Part shown: positions 16,458 through 24,699 of the stretch, piece by piece
Numbering within the stretch: position 1 is the stretch's first letter
Layout of the letters: every line of letters starts with the position of its first letter
Assembly: GCF_021401245.1 (NCBI RefSeq)
Contig: NZ_JACBFY010000009.1
Coordinates: 62,001 to 126,000 of the forward strand
Reading direction: 5' to 3'
Origin: Pseudacidovorax sp. NFM-22
GTDB taxonomy: Bacteria > Pseudomonadota > Gammaproteobacteria > Burkholderiales > Burkholderiaceae_C
Length of the DNA: 64,000 bases
Translations under genes and position numbers: made by a program
Notes under the pieces: generated by a model
The model's input: the letters and a program-made list of their open reading frames with translations, nothing else
The model's database searches: none
Told to the model about the DNA's origin: nothing

Positions 16458-17039
16458 TCACCGCGGCGCGTGCCGCCGCAGGCACAAGGCCGTCAGCGCC
16501 GCCGTGACGGCCGCCGTGGCGGCCAGCGTGCCCAGCGACATCGACCGCGCCATGGCCGAGGCCAGTTCGCCGGTGCGGGGCACCAGCAGTTCCATGCGCC
16601 GCTTGGTCATGGCCAAGCCGAGTTCGCCCAGACGATCGTGCAGCCGCCGCTCGGCCAGCGGCAACAGGATGGTCTCTTCGTCCGCCACATGGTGCAGCAC
16701 GTCGCGCAGCAGCTCCATGAAGGTGTCGTCGAAGGCCGCATCGTCGGCTTCCATGCCGCGCAGGCGACCGATCAGGCGCTTCATCTCGTCGTGCTCGGGC
16801 ACGCTCTTCTGCATCGCCTCCTCGTCGCCGGCGACGGCGCGCAGCGCGGGATAGAAGATCTCTTCCTCCAGCTGTGCATGCACCTCCAGCGCCAGGCAGA
16901 CCTGGTCGACCAGTCCGCGCTTGACGCGCGGGCTGTCGGTGGTGCGGTACTGGTGGAAGGCGGTGACCACGTGGGTGTGGTCGAGCCGGATCATGTTGGT
17001 GGCGTGGGGCGCCAGGTATTCGGTGGCGGTTCGCATCAT
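16458..17039 (-). CDS. Hemerythrin domain protein with C-terminal membrane anchor
   Basis: A 193-residue protein. A four-helix hemerythrin HHE domain occupies about 8-135, with likely di-iron ligands H21, H54, E58, H83, H117 and E121. A hydrophobic segment near the C-terminus (about 168-188, TLAATAAVTAALTALCL) suggests membrane attachment. Such domains bind oxygen, NO or iron, or sense redox state. It is the last of three minus-strand genes after a zinc dehydrogenase and an unknown membrane protein; 62 bases separate it from the latter. A stress or detoxification role is plausible only by analogy. Confidence 0.88.
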   Translation of the reverse strand: MMRTATEYLAPHATNMIRLDHTHVVTAFHQYRTTDSPRVKRGLVDQVCLALEVHAQLEEEIFYPALRAVAGDEEAMQKSVPEHDEMKRLIGRLRGMEADDAAFDDTFMELLRDVLHHVADEETILLPLAERRLHDRLGELGLAMTKRRMELLVPRTGELASAMARSMSLGTLAATAAVTAALTALCLRRHAPR

Positions 17040-17101
17040 GGGGGCTTTCGTTCTTGAAGGATCGTCTTCGTGGGGAGCGCGGCGAGGTCCCGCGCGGCTA
17101 C

Positions 17102-17638
17102 TCAGCGCATGCGCCGGCTGCCGCGCTTGCGGCCCATCAACCAGCACAGCAGCACGGCGCTGCCGGCGGTCCAGGCCAGCTTGCGCACCAGCCTCGGCCG
17201 GTCGTGCTTCCAGGCGGCGCCCAGGCCCATCTCGGCCACCACGTTGGGGACATGACCACGACGCAGGTCGTCGATCACGCCTTCGACCATGTCGGTGCGG
17301 TCGGCCAGCAGCAGGATCAGCCAGTGGCGCAGGTCGTTTTCGCTGAAGCGGAAGGCCGCGCGCCGAAGCCCGCCGCTGGCGCCCTGCGGCGGCAGCGTGC
17401 TGCCGAAGAGGGGCGTGATCGTGCTGTCGCGCTCGGTGGAGCACAGCACCTCCACCGTCTGCGGCTGCTGCGCGGGCTGCGTCCAGTGCACGCCCTCCAG
17501 CCGGGGCGGCGTGCGCTCCATCGGCACGGCGGGGCGGCTGCTGCGCTCGCGGTCCACGCCCCATCCAGGGATGTGGGCATGGCGCGCAGGCGTGGCCGCG
17601 GAAGAGGATGCCGAGTCGTTCGTCGTGGTGTCTGCCAT
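17102..17638 (-). CDS. Unknown protein with one C-terminal membrane segment
   Basis: A 178-residue protein with no family that I recognise. The N-terminal third is polar and probably disordered (MADTTTNDSASSSAAT..). The middle (about 80-150) looks folded (RFSENDLRHWLILLLADRTDMVEGVIDDLRRGHVPNVVAEMGLG split by charged helices), and a hydrophobic stretch near 155-172 precedes a basic end (GRKRGSRRMR), which suggests an inner-membrane tail. It follows the zinc dehydrogenase by 23 bases, so the two are probably co-transcribed. Confidence 0.75.
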   Translation of the reverse strand: MADTTTNDSASSSAATPARHAHIPGWGVDRERSSRPAVPMERTPPRLEGVHWTQPAQQPQTVEVLCSTERDSTITPLFGSTLPPQGASGGLRRAAFRFSENDLRHWLILLLADRTDMVEGVIDDLRRGHVPNVVAEMGLGAAWKHDRPRLVRKLAWTAGSAVLLCWLMGRKRGSRRMR

Positions 17639-17661
17639 GGGAGTGCCTCCGTGTCCGTTCG

Positions 17662-18816
17662 TCAGGCGCGCGCCGAGGGCGGCAGCAGCACGACCTTGAT
17701 GCAGTCGTCCAGCTTGCTGCTGAACAGGTGGTAGCCCTCGGCCACCTCCTCCAGCGGCAAGCGGTGGGTGATGATGTCGCTGGGCCGGATGCGGCCGGCC
17801 TGGATGTGCTCGATCAGCTTGGGCAGGTGGCGCTTGACCGAGGCCTGGTTCATGCGCAGCGTCAGGCCCTTGTTGACCGCATTGCCGATGGGCAGCGCGT
17901 TGAAGGTGGGGCCGTACACGCCCACGATGGACACATGCCCGCCCTTGCGCACCGAGTTGATGGCCCAGTGCAGCACCGTGGCGGCGCCCCCTTGCAGCTT
18001 GAGCTTCACGCCCGTCAGCGTCTGCGCGAAGCTGCCGGCGGCCTCGGCGCCCACGCAGTCGATGCAGACGTCGGCGCCCAGGCCGTCCGTCATCTTCTTG
18101 ATGTGGATGGCCATGTCGCGCACCGACTTGAAGTCGACCGTCTCGCAATGGGCGAACTCGCGTGCAAAGGCCAGGCGGTATTCGACATGGTCCACCACGA
18201 TCACCCGGCCCGCGCCCATGAACCAGGCCGAGCGGGCGGCGAACAGGCCCACCGGCCCGGCGCCGAACACCACCACCGTGTCGCCCTCGCGGATGCTGCC
18301 CATCTCGGCGGCCTGGTAGCCGGTGGGAAAGACATCGGTCAGCAGCACCGCGTCGTCCTCGTCCAGGCCCTCCGGCAGCACCGTGGGGCCGATGTCGGCC
18401 ATGGGCACGCGCACGTATTCAGCCTGCCCACCGGCGTAGCCGCCGGTGGTGTGCGAGTAGCCGAAGATGCCGCCCACGGCGGTGGCTTCGGGGTTGACGT
18501 TGTGGCAGTTGCTGAACAGCTCGCGGCTGCAGAAGAAGCAGGTGCCGCAGAAGATGTTGAAGGGCACCAGCACCCGGTCGCCAGGCTTCAGGCGCTGTAC
18601 ATCGGGCCCCACGCGCTCGACCACGCCGGTGAACTCGTGGCCGAAGGTGGTGCCCACCCGGGTGTCGGGCACGAGGCCGTGGTAGAGGTGCAGGTCCGAG
18701 CCGCAGATGCAGCTGCGGGTGACGCGCACGATGGCGTCGCCCGGGTGCTCGATCTCGGGCTCGGCGCGTTCGTCGATGCGTACCCGGTAGGGGCCGCGGT
18801 AGTTCATGGCAAGCAT
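17662..18816 (-). CDS. Zinc-dependent alcohol dehydrogenase family protein
   Basis: A 384-residue medium-chain dehydrogenase. Catalytic zinc ligands: C in SCICGSD and H-E in GHEFTG; structural zinc cysteines in FCGTCFFCSRELFSNC; NAD-binding GAGPVGLFAA. The extended central region (CVGAEAAGSFAQ, HWAINSVRKGGHVSIVG) resembles the glutathione-independent formaldehyde dehydrogenase-like branch, so aldehyde or alcohol oxidation is likely, but the substrate is open. I use ATG 18816 (MLAMNYRG), since AAGGA lies about 10 bases upstream; ATG 18807 is an alternative. First gene of the dehydrogenase-membrane protein-hemerythrin cluster. Confidence 0.9.
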   Translation of the reverse strand: MLAMNYRGPYRVRIDERAEPEIEHPGDAIVRVTRSCICGSDLHLYHGLVPDTRVGTTFGHEFTGVVERVGPDVQRLKPGDRVLVPFNIFCGTCFFCSRELFSNCHNVNPEATAVGGIFGYSHTTGGYAGGQAEYVRVPMADIGPTVLPEGLDEDDAVLLTDVFPTGYQAAEMGSIREGDTVVVFGAGPVGLFAARSAWFMGAGRVIVVDHVEYRLAFAREFAHCETVDFKSVRDMAIHIKKMTDGLGADVCIDCVGAEAAGSFAQTLTGVKLKLQGGAATVLHWAINSVRKGGHVSIVGVYGPTFNALPIGNAVNKGLTLRMNQASVKRHLPKLIEHIQAGRIRPSDIITHRLPLEEVAEGYHLFSSKLDDCIKVVLLPPSARA

Positions 18817-18960
18817 GGGGTCGGGGTCCTTGCGTGGAGGAAGGAAGATCGACACCCATCGTTGCCGCGCACGGCGCGGCCCTTGTAGGAAGCGGGCGAG
18901 GCGCGGGTAGGCGAGCCCACGCGGCGCGCGCGGGGCATGCGCCCGCTGGCGCGTCGCCGT

Positions 18961-19908
18961 TCAGTCCGTGCCGCGCGCGGCCCGGCGCACCACCTGCGGC
19001 GGCACGCCGAAGCCGCGCAGGAAGACCTCGCGCAGGTGCCGCGCATCGCGAAAGCCCGTCTCGCGCGCCACCACCTCCAGCGGATGGCGGCTGCGCTCCA
19101 CCATCAGCCGCGCGGCCTCCAGCCGCAACCGCTCCACCGCCTTGGCGGGCGACTGGCCCGTCTCGGCCGCGAACACGCGGCTGAACTGGCGCGGGCTCAG
19201 GTGCGCCACCTCCGCCAGTTGCTCCACGGGCAGCGGCGCCGCCAGGTGGGCGCGGGCGTATTCCAGCACCTGCTGGATGCGGTCGGAGCGCGGCGCCATC
19301 TGCAGCAGCTCCGAATGCTGCGACTGCCCGCCGGAGCGCCGCTGCGGCATCACCAGGCCGCGGGCCACGGCGCGGGTGGCGTCGGCGCCCAGGTCCTTCT
19401 CGACCAGGCCCAGCGCCAAGTCGAGCTCGGCCGTCATGCCTGCCGACGTCCAGAAGGGGCCGTCGGTGATGAAGATGCGGTCGGGCTCCACCTGGATGGC
19501 CGGATGGCGCTGCTGCATGGCCTCGGCCCAGTTCCAGTGCGTGGTGGCGCGGCGATGGTCGAGCAGGCCGGCATCGGCCAGCAGGAAGGCGCCGGTGCAC
19601 AGGCCCGCCACGCGCCTGGCCCGAGGCGCGGCACGGCCCAGGGCCTGCACCAGCGGCGCATCGGCCGCCATGCGCAGCGGCGCCAGCGTTCCGGCCACCA
19701 GCCAGGTGTCCACCGCCGTGCGCGAAGTCAGCGCCCGCGTGGGCACGCGCGTGCCCACCGACGAGGCCACCTCGCCGCCGGCCAGCGAGTAGTTCTCGAC
19801 GCCATAGACGCGCTCGCGCGCCGCCAGGTTGGCGAACTCGAACACGGCCTGGGTGGCCAGGGCCATGACCTGGAAGCGGTCGGGCAGCAGGTAGCCGATG
19901 CGGTGCAT
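18961..19908 (-). CDS. GlxA-type AraC-family transcriptional regulator
   Basis: A 315-residue regulator with an N-terminal DJ-1/PfpI (class I glutamine amidotransferase-like) domain, nucleophile-elbow Cys in AGLCTGAFLLADAGLLD (about residue 104), and a C-terminal AraC-type DNA-binding domain (about 215-310: LAEVAHLSPRQFSRVFAAETGQSP and the second helix-turn-helix VARETGFRDARHLREVF). It is divergent from the SDR-AKR-thiolase genes with 119 bases between starts, so those genes are its likely targets. The effector is unknown. Confidence 0.93.
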   Translation of the reverse strand: MHRIGYLLPDRFQVMALATQAVFEFANLAARERVYGVENYSLAGGEVASSVGTRVPTRALTSRTAVDTWLVAGTLAPLRMAADAPLVQALGRAAPRARRVAGLCTGAFLLADAGLLDHRRATTHWNWAEAMQQRHPAIQVEPDRIFITDGPFWTSAGMTAELDLALGLVEKDLGADATRAVARGLVMPQRRSGGQSQHSELLQMAPRSDRIQQVLEYARAHLAAPLPVEQLAEVAHLSPRQFSRVFAAETGQSPAKAVERLRLEAARLMVERSRHPLEVVARETGFRDARHLREVFLRGFGVPPQVVRRAARGTD

Positions 19909-20027
19909 GGAAGGGCCTCGGAGGCGATGTCTGGAATCCTGTCGTTATACGTCATTTGAGACAGCCACTGCCCGCCGCATCATCCGTCCCATGCCGCCCA
20001 CCGAGGCGGACTCCAAGGACCCTCACC

Positions 20028-20828
20028 ATGACCTCCATCGCTTCCGGCACCGCCCTCGTCACGGGCGCCTCCTCCGGCATCGGGGCGCTGTATGCCGACC
20101 GCTTGGCCCGCCGCGGCCACGACCTGATCCTGGTCGCCCGCGACCGCGAGCGGCTCAATGCGCTGGCGCGCGACATCAGCAGCCGCACCGGCCGCAACGT
20201 CGAGGTGCTGCCGGCCGACCTGACCGATGCGGCCTCGCTGGCCACCGTGGAGGCCAAGCTGCGCGAGGACGCCAGCATCGGCCTGCTGGTCAACAACGCG
20301 GGCATCGGCACCCACACGCCGCTGCTGGCCAGCGGCGTGGCCGCCATGACGCGCATGGTGGCACTGAACGTCACCGCGCCGATGCGGCTGGCCTATGCGG
20401 CCGTGCCCGCCTTCGTGGCCCGCGGCGCCGGCACGGTGATCAACATCGCCTCCATCGCGGCGGTGGCGCCCGAGATCCTCAACGGTGTGTACGGCGGCAC
20501 CAAGGCCTTCGTGCTGGCCTTCAGCCAGTCGCTGCAGCACGAGCTGGCCGACAAGGGCGTGCGGGTGCAGGCGGTGCTGCCCGGCGCCACGGCCACCGAC
20601 TTCTGGGCCGCCGGCGGACTGCCGGTGGAGAACCTGGACGCCCGCATCGTGATGCGCGCCGAGGACATGGTCGATGCCGCCCTGGTCGGCCTGGACCACG
20701 GCGAGACGGTCACCCTGCCCTCGCTGCATGCAGTGGAGGCCTGGGAGGCCTTCGAAGCCGCCCGCCGCGCCCTGGGCCCGCAGCTGTCGCGCAACACGCC
20801 GGCACCGCGCTACCTCGCCGCCCACTGA
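20028..20828 (+). CDS. SDR family NAD(P)-dependent oxidoreductase
   Basis: A 266-residue short-chain dehydrogenase: TGASSGIG cofactor motif, NNAG, and catalytic Ser in NIASIAAVAP with YGGTK (YxxxK). The C-terminal third is longer than average and lacks the VDGG end of the fatty-acid type; it resembles the DltE/YqjQ-like group. It is preceded by AAGGA at a good distance from ATG 20028. First gene of a three-gene plus-strand unit (14 bases to the next). Confidence 0.92.
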   Translation: MTSIASGTALVTGASSGIGALYADRLARRGHDLILVARDRERLNALARDISSRTGRNVEVLPADLTDAASLATVEAKLREDASIGLLVNNAGIGTHTPLLASGVAAMTRMVALNVTAPMRLAYAAVPAFVARGAGTVINIASIAAVAPEILNGVYGGTKAFVLAFSQSLQHELADKGVRVQAVLPGATATDFWAAGGLPVENLDARIVMRAEDMVDAALVGLDHGETVTLPSLHAVEAWEAFEAARRALGPQLSRNTPAPRYLAAH

Positions 20829-20842
20829 ACCGGAGACGCGCG

Positions 20843-21853
20843 ATGCAGATGCAGCAAACCTCCTTCGGCCGCACCGGCCTGCGGCTGTCGCAGATGGCCC
20901 TGGGCACCGCCAACTTCGGCCAGCGCTGGGGCCACGGCGCCGACGCCGCCGAAAGCGCCGCCCTGCTGGACGCCTATGCCGCGGCCGGCGGCAACGTCAT
21001 CGACACGGCGGACGTCTACCAGTTCGGGCAGTCCGAGGAGATCCTGGGCAGCCTGCTGGCCGGGCGGCGCGACGACTTCTTCCTGGCCACCAAGTTCAGC
21101 AACGGCGCCTCGCCCAAGGCCGGCCCGCTGGTCACCGGCAACAGCCGGCGCGCCATGGTGGCCTCGGTGGAGGCCAGCCTGCGACGGCTGAAGACCGATC
21201 GCATCGACCTGTACTGGGTGCACCACCCCGACGGCGTCACGCCGTCGGAAGAGATCGTGCGCGGCCTGGACGACCTGGCGCGCGCCGGCAAGATCGTCTA
21301 CGCGGGCCTGTCCAACTTTCCCGCCTGGCGCGTGGGGCGCGCCGTGACGCTGGCCGAGCTGACCGGTGCCGTGCCCATCGCCGCGCTGCAGTTCGAATAC
21401 AGCCTGGTGCACCGCGCGCCCGAGGCCGACCTGCTGCCCGCCGCCCAGGCGCTGGGCCTGGCCGCCGTCACCTGGTCGCCGCTGGGCGGCGGCATGCTCA
21501 CCGGCAAGTACCGCCAGGGCGAACGCGGACGGGCCGAGGCACTGGGCGGCAAGGTGTTCCAGGCGGAGAACTCCGCCGAGCGCACCGCCGTGCTCGATGC
21601 CGTGCTGGCCGTGGCCGCCGAGCTGCACGCCACGCCCGACCAGGTCGCCATCGCCTGGCTGATGGGCCGTGACGTGCAGCCGCTGCTGGGGCCACGCACC
21701 CTGGCCCAGCTGCGGTCCAACCTGGGCGCGCTGCAGGTCACCCTTTCGGCGGAGCAGCGCCGCCGGCTCGACGCGGCCAGCGCGCCGCGCACCGCCGCCT
21801 CCGCCCCCGCGGCGGCAGCGGCCTTCACGGCGCCCGCCACACCCGTGGCCTGA
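20843..21853 (+). CDS. Aldo/keto reductase
   Basis: A 336-residue NADPH-dependent TIM-barrel reductase. Catalytic residues: D and Y in DTADVYQFGQSEEILG, K in ATKFSNG, H in YWVHHPDG; the C-terminal cofactor segment is PLLGPRTLAQLRSNLGALQ. The last about 30 residues are an Ala/Pro-rich tail. It acts on aldehydes or ketones; no specific substrate can be read. It lies in one operon with the SDR upstream and the thiolase 43 bases downstream. Confidence 0.93.
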   Translation: MQMQQTSFGRTGLRLSQMALGTANFGQRWGHGADAAESAALLDAYAAAGGNVIDTADVYQFGQSEEILGSLLAGRRDDFFLATKFSNGASPKAGPLVTGNSRRAMVASVEASLRRLKTDRIDLYWVHHPDGVTPSEEIVRGLDDLARAGKIVYAGLSNFPAWRVGRAVTLAELTGAVPIAALQFEYSLVHRAPEADLLPAAQALGLAAVTWSPLGGGMLTGKYRQGERGRAEALGGKVFQAENSAERTAVLDAVLAVAAELHATPDQVAIAWLMGRDVQPLLGPRTLAQLRSNLGALQVTLSAEQRRRLDAASAPRTAASAPAAAAAFTAPATPVA

Positions 21854-21896
21854 ACGCCGACACACCCGCAAACCAGAAGCAAAGCAAGGAGATCCC

Positions 21897-23030
21897 ATGA
21901 AAGCCGTCATCGCCGCCTATGCGCGCTCGCCCTTCCACTTCGCCCGCAAGGGTCGCCTGGCCGAGGTGCGGCCGGACACGCTGGCCGCCGGCGTCGTGCA
22001 GGGCCTGCTGCAGCGCACCGGGCTGGACCCGGCGCTGCTGGAGGACGTGATCCTCGGCTGCGCCTATCCCGAGGCCGCGCAAGGCAACAACCTCGCGCGC
22101 ATCGTCGGCCTGCTGGCCGGGCTGCCGCACGAGGTCGGCGGCATGACGGTCAACCGCTTCTGCGGCTCGTCGATGCAGGCGGTGCACATCGCCGCCGCGC
22201 AGATCGAGGCCGGCATCGGCGACGCCTACCTCTGCGTGGGCGTGGAGTCGATGACCATGGTGCCGCAGGGCGGCTTCAACTTCTCGCCCCACCCGGGCCT
22301 GCTGGCCGACACCGACGCCTACCTCTCCATGGGCGAGACGGCCGAGAACGTGGCCGAGCGCTGGGCCGTGAGCCGCGCCGACCAGGAGGCGCTGGCCGTG
22401 CAGTCGCACCGCAAGGCCGCCGCCGCGCGCGAGGCCGGCCGGCTGGCCCAGGAAATCGTGCCCGTCGCGTTGCCCGACGGCAGCATCGTCGACAGCGACG
22501 GCTGCATCCGCCCGGCCACCTCGGCCGAGGCGCTGGCGGCGCTCAAGCCGGCCTTCCGGCCCGATGGCGTGGTGACGGCGGGCACCTCCTCGCCGCTGAC
22601 CGATGGCGCGGCGGCGGTACTGGTCACGCGCGACGACTTCGCCGAACGCCACGGCATGGCCGCGCTCGCGCGCATCCGCAGCTTCGCCACCGTGGGCGTG
22701 GACCCGGCCGTGATGGGCATCGGCCCGATCCCCGCCACGCGCAAGGCCCTGGCCCGCGCCGGTCTGCAGGCGGCCGACCTGGACGTGGTGGAGATCAACG
22801 AGGCCTTCTCCTCGCAGGCGCTGGCCTGCATCCGCGAACTGGGGCTGGACATGGCCACGGTCAACCTGGACGGCGGCGGCCTGGCCATCGGCCATCCGCT
22901 GGGCGCGACGGGCGCGCGCATCACCGGCAAGGCGGCGGCGCTGCTGGCGCGCGAGGGCGGCCGCTATGCGCTGGCGACGCAGTGCATCGGCGGCGGGCAG
23001 GGCATCGCGACCGTGCTGGAACGCGTCTGA
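21897..23030 (+). CDS. Acetyl-CoA acyltransferase (thiolase)
   Basis: A 377-residue degradative or biosynthetic thiolase. Nucleophilic Cys C89 in NRFCGSSMQA, active-site His in GHPLGATG and acid/base Cys in QCIGGGQG near the C-terminus. It performs CoA-dependent cleavage of 3-ketoacyl-CoA or the reverse condensation, as in FadA and PaaJ enzymes. AAGGAG precedes ATG 21897. No hydratase or dehydrogenase partner of beta-oxidation lies next to it, so the pathway is uncertain. Confidence 0.93.
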   Translation: MKAVIAAYARSPFHFARKGRLAEVRPDTLAAGVVQGLLQRTGLDPALLEDVILGCAYPEAAQGNNLARIVGLLAGLPHEVGGMTVNRFCGSSMQAVHIAAAQIEAGIGDAYLCVGVESMTMVPQGGFNFSPHPGLLADTDAYLSMGETAENVAERWAVSRADQEALAVQSHRKAAAAREAGRLAQEIVPVALPDGSIVDSDGCIRPATSAEALAALKPAFRPDGVVTAGTSSPLTDGAAAVLVTRDDFAERHGMAALARIRSFATVGVDPAVMGIGPIPATRKALARAGLQAADLDVVEINEAFSSQALACIRELGLDMATVNLDGGGLAIGHPLGATGARITGKAAALLAREGGRYALATQCIGGGQGIATVLERV

Positions 23031-23093
23031 GGGAAGGCTTCGGGCTTTCGAGGTGCGCCCGCGACAACGGGCGAGGCACAGCGGCAGCGGCGC

Positions 23094-23828
23094 TCAGCCG
23101 CCCTGCTGCCGCGCCAGGTAGACCTGGTGCAGCGTGATCTTGCGCACCTCGGACTGGCTGGTCTCGATGTGGGCGCGCAGCATCATGGCGGCCTGGTCGC
23201 CGCGGTTGGCGCGCACGGCCTTGAGGATCTTGGCGTGCTCGTCGTAGGTGGCGTCGATGCGCGGCTGCTGCGTGAAGTCCAGCCGCCGGATGATGCGGAT
23301 GCGGTCGGTCACCTCGCGGTGCACGCGCGCCATCTCGGCATTGCCGGCGGCGGCCACCAGATGGCAATGGAAGTCCTCGTCCCAGCGGGCGACCTGCGCC
23401 GCATCGCTGCTGCGCTGCTCGGTGGGCACCAGCCAGATGGCGGCCAGCGCATCGAGCTGGGCGCGGTCCACCGCGCGGCCCGATTCGCACAGGCGGTGCA
23501 CGGCGGTGGTCTCCAGCACCATGCGCAGGTCGTAGAGTTGCTCGAACTGCTGGAAGTCGAAGGGCAGCACGCGCCAGCCGGCGCGGAACAGCACCTCGAC
23601 ATAGCCTTCCTGCTGCAGCCGGATCAGCGCCTGACGCACCGGCGTGCGCGAGACGCCCAGCCGATCGCAGATCTCGTTCTCGGTGAAGCGGTCGCCGGGC
23701 ACCAGGCGGAAGTCGGCGATGTCGCGCTTGAGCTGGTCGTAGACCTCGTCGGCGCGCGAGCGGAAGGGAAGCTCCGCCTCGGCAGGGGCGGCTTTCTTGG
23801 AACGGGCGGGAGCGGCGGCAGGCACCAT
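23094..23828 (-). CDS. GntR-family regulator with FCD domain
   Basis: A 244-residue repressor: winged helix at about 25-90 (LKRDIADFRLVPGDRFTENEICDRLGVSRTPVRQAL split over two helices) and an all-helical FCD ligand domain at about 100-230. The FCD metal/ligand residues are suggested by D and H in WDEDFHCHLVAAAGN and H in YDEHAKILKAV. It lies at the 3' end of the AtzF-to-isochorismatase operon, across a long palindrome, and is convergent with the thiolase gene (63 bases). It is the natural candidate regulator of that operon. It begins with a basic low-complexity tail (APARSKKAAPAEA). Confidence 0.93.
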   Translation of the reverse strand: MVPAAAPARSKKAAPAEAELPFRSRADEVYDQLKRDIADFRLVPGDRFTENEICDRLGVSRTPVRQALIRLQQEGYVEVLFRAGWRVLPFDFQQFEQLYDLRMVLETTAVHRLCESGRAVDRAQLDALAAIWLVPTEQRSSDAAQVARWDEDFHCHLVAAAGNAEMARVHREVTDRIRIIRRLDFTQQPRIDATYDEHAKILKAVRANRGDQAAMMLRAHIETSQSEVRKITLHQVYLARQQGG

Positions 23829-23848
23829 CGGATCGTAGCGGGCGGCTC

Positions 23849-24008
23849 AGAGGCTGAGAGTTTTTTGGCCGTGCCCGAAAGGCGCGTCCAAACGCCCCGG
23901 ATCGAGGCGCAAAGCACAGCCATAGCTCGGGCTATGGCGAGCATTTGCAACGATGAGCCGGGGTGTTTGGGCGGGCAAGGCGGGCATGGACAAAAGACTC
24001 TCAGCCTC
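23849..24008. repeat. 160-bp imperfect palindrome (long hairpin element)
   Basis: The whole segment is symmetric about 23928.5. The ends GAGGCTGAGAGT pair with ACTCTCAGCCTC, and the centre has CCATAGC, the loop TCGG, then GCTATGG. Most intervening positions pair as well (AAGCACAG region against GCATTTGCAA region). It fills the whole gap between GntR and the last hydrolase gene. Such elements recur in Comamonadaceae intergenic regions as far as I recall. It could be a mobile MITE-like repeat, a transcription terminator read in both directions, or an RNA-stability hairpin. Confidence 0.85.
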
Positions 24009-24683
24009 TCAACCCCGCGGCCCGGCGATGGCCGCCATGAGCTGCGGCCCGGTGGCCGTCCAGCCCACGATGGCACCCTGCGCGCGGATCATCTCCACCG
24101 CCGCGGCCTTGAACTGCGGGAAGTAGCTCTCGGTGCAGTCCTCCAGCAGCAGGCAGTCGTAGCCGCGGTCGTTGGCCTCGCGCATGCTGGTCTGCACGCA
24201 GACCTCGGTGGTCACGCCGCCGAAGACCAGGTGCGTGATGCCGCGGGCCTGCAGCCGCTCGTGCAGGCCGGTGGCATGGAAGGCGCCCTTGCCGGGCTTG
24301 TCGATGACCCATTCGCCCTCGATGGGCGCGAGCGCGTCGATGATCTGGTTGCCCGGCTCGCCGGCCACCAGGATGCGGCCCATGGGGCCTTCGTCGCCGA
24401 TGCGCAGCGAAGGGTTGCCGCGCAGGCGCTTGGCGGGCGGGCAGTCCGACAGGTCGGGCCGGTGCGCCTCGCGCGTGTGCACCACCAGGCCGCCGGCCTG
24501 GCGCCACGCGGCCAGCACGGCCTGCGTGGCAGGCACGATGGCCGCCAGCAGCGACACGTCGTTGCCCAGCGTCTCGCCGAAGCCGCCGGGCTCGATGAAG
24601 TCGCGCTGCATGTCGATCAGCACCAGGGCCGTGCGGGCCAGCTCGAAGTCGTAGGCGAAGGGGCGGGCGTCGTTCAGGCGCAT
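24009..24683 (-). CDS. Isochorismatase-family cysteine hydrolase, RutB-like
   Basis: A 224-residue hydrolase. Triad D24 (VLIDMQRDF), K129 ([13 protein letters not shown]) and C162 ([12 protein letters not shown]), with the 33-residue K-to-C spacing of ureidoacrylate amidohydrolase and biuret hydrolase. The [15 protein letters not shown] string is shared with RutB-like enzymes. It should hydrolyse an open-chain ureide or amide. ATG 24683 has AAGGAG in front. It follows the BMP-type ATPase gene by 16 bases and ends at the base next to the palindrome. It is paralogous to 26265-26987. Confidence 0.9.
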   Translation of the reverse strand: MRLNDARPFAYDFELARTALVLIDMQRDFIEPGGFGETLGNDVSLLAAIVPATQAVLAAWRQAGGLVVHTREAHRPDLSDCPPAKRLRGNPSLRIGDEGPMGRILVAGEPGNQIIDALAPIEGEWVIDKPGKGAFHATGLHERLQARGITHLVFGGVTTEVCVQTSMREANDRGYDCLLLEDCTESYFPQFKAAAVEMIRAQGAIVGWTATGPQLMAAIAGPRG

Positions 24684-24699
24684 GGGGTTCTCTCCTTGC

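Noticed and set aside
23849-24008. Insertion sequence or tRNA gene
   Set aside because: No transposase frame and no cloverleaf; only a long symmetric hairpin.
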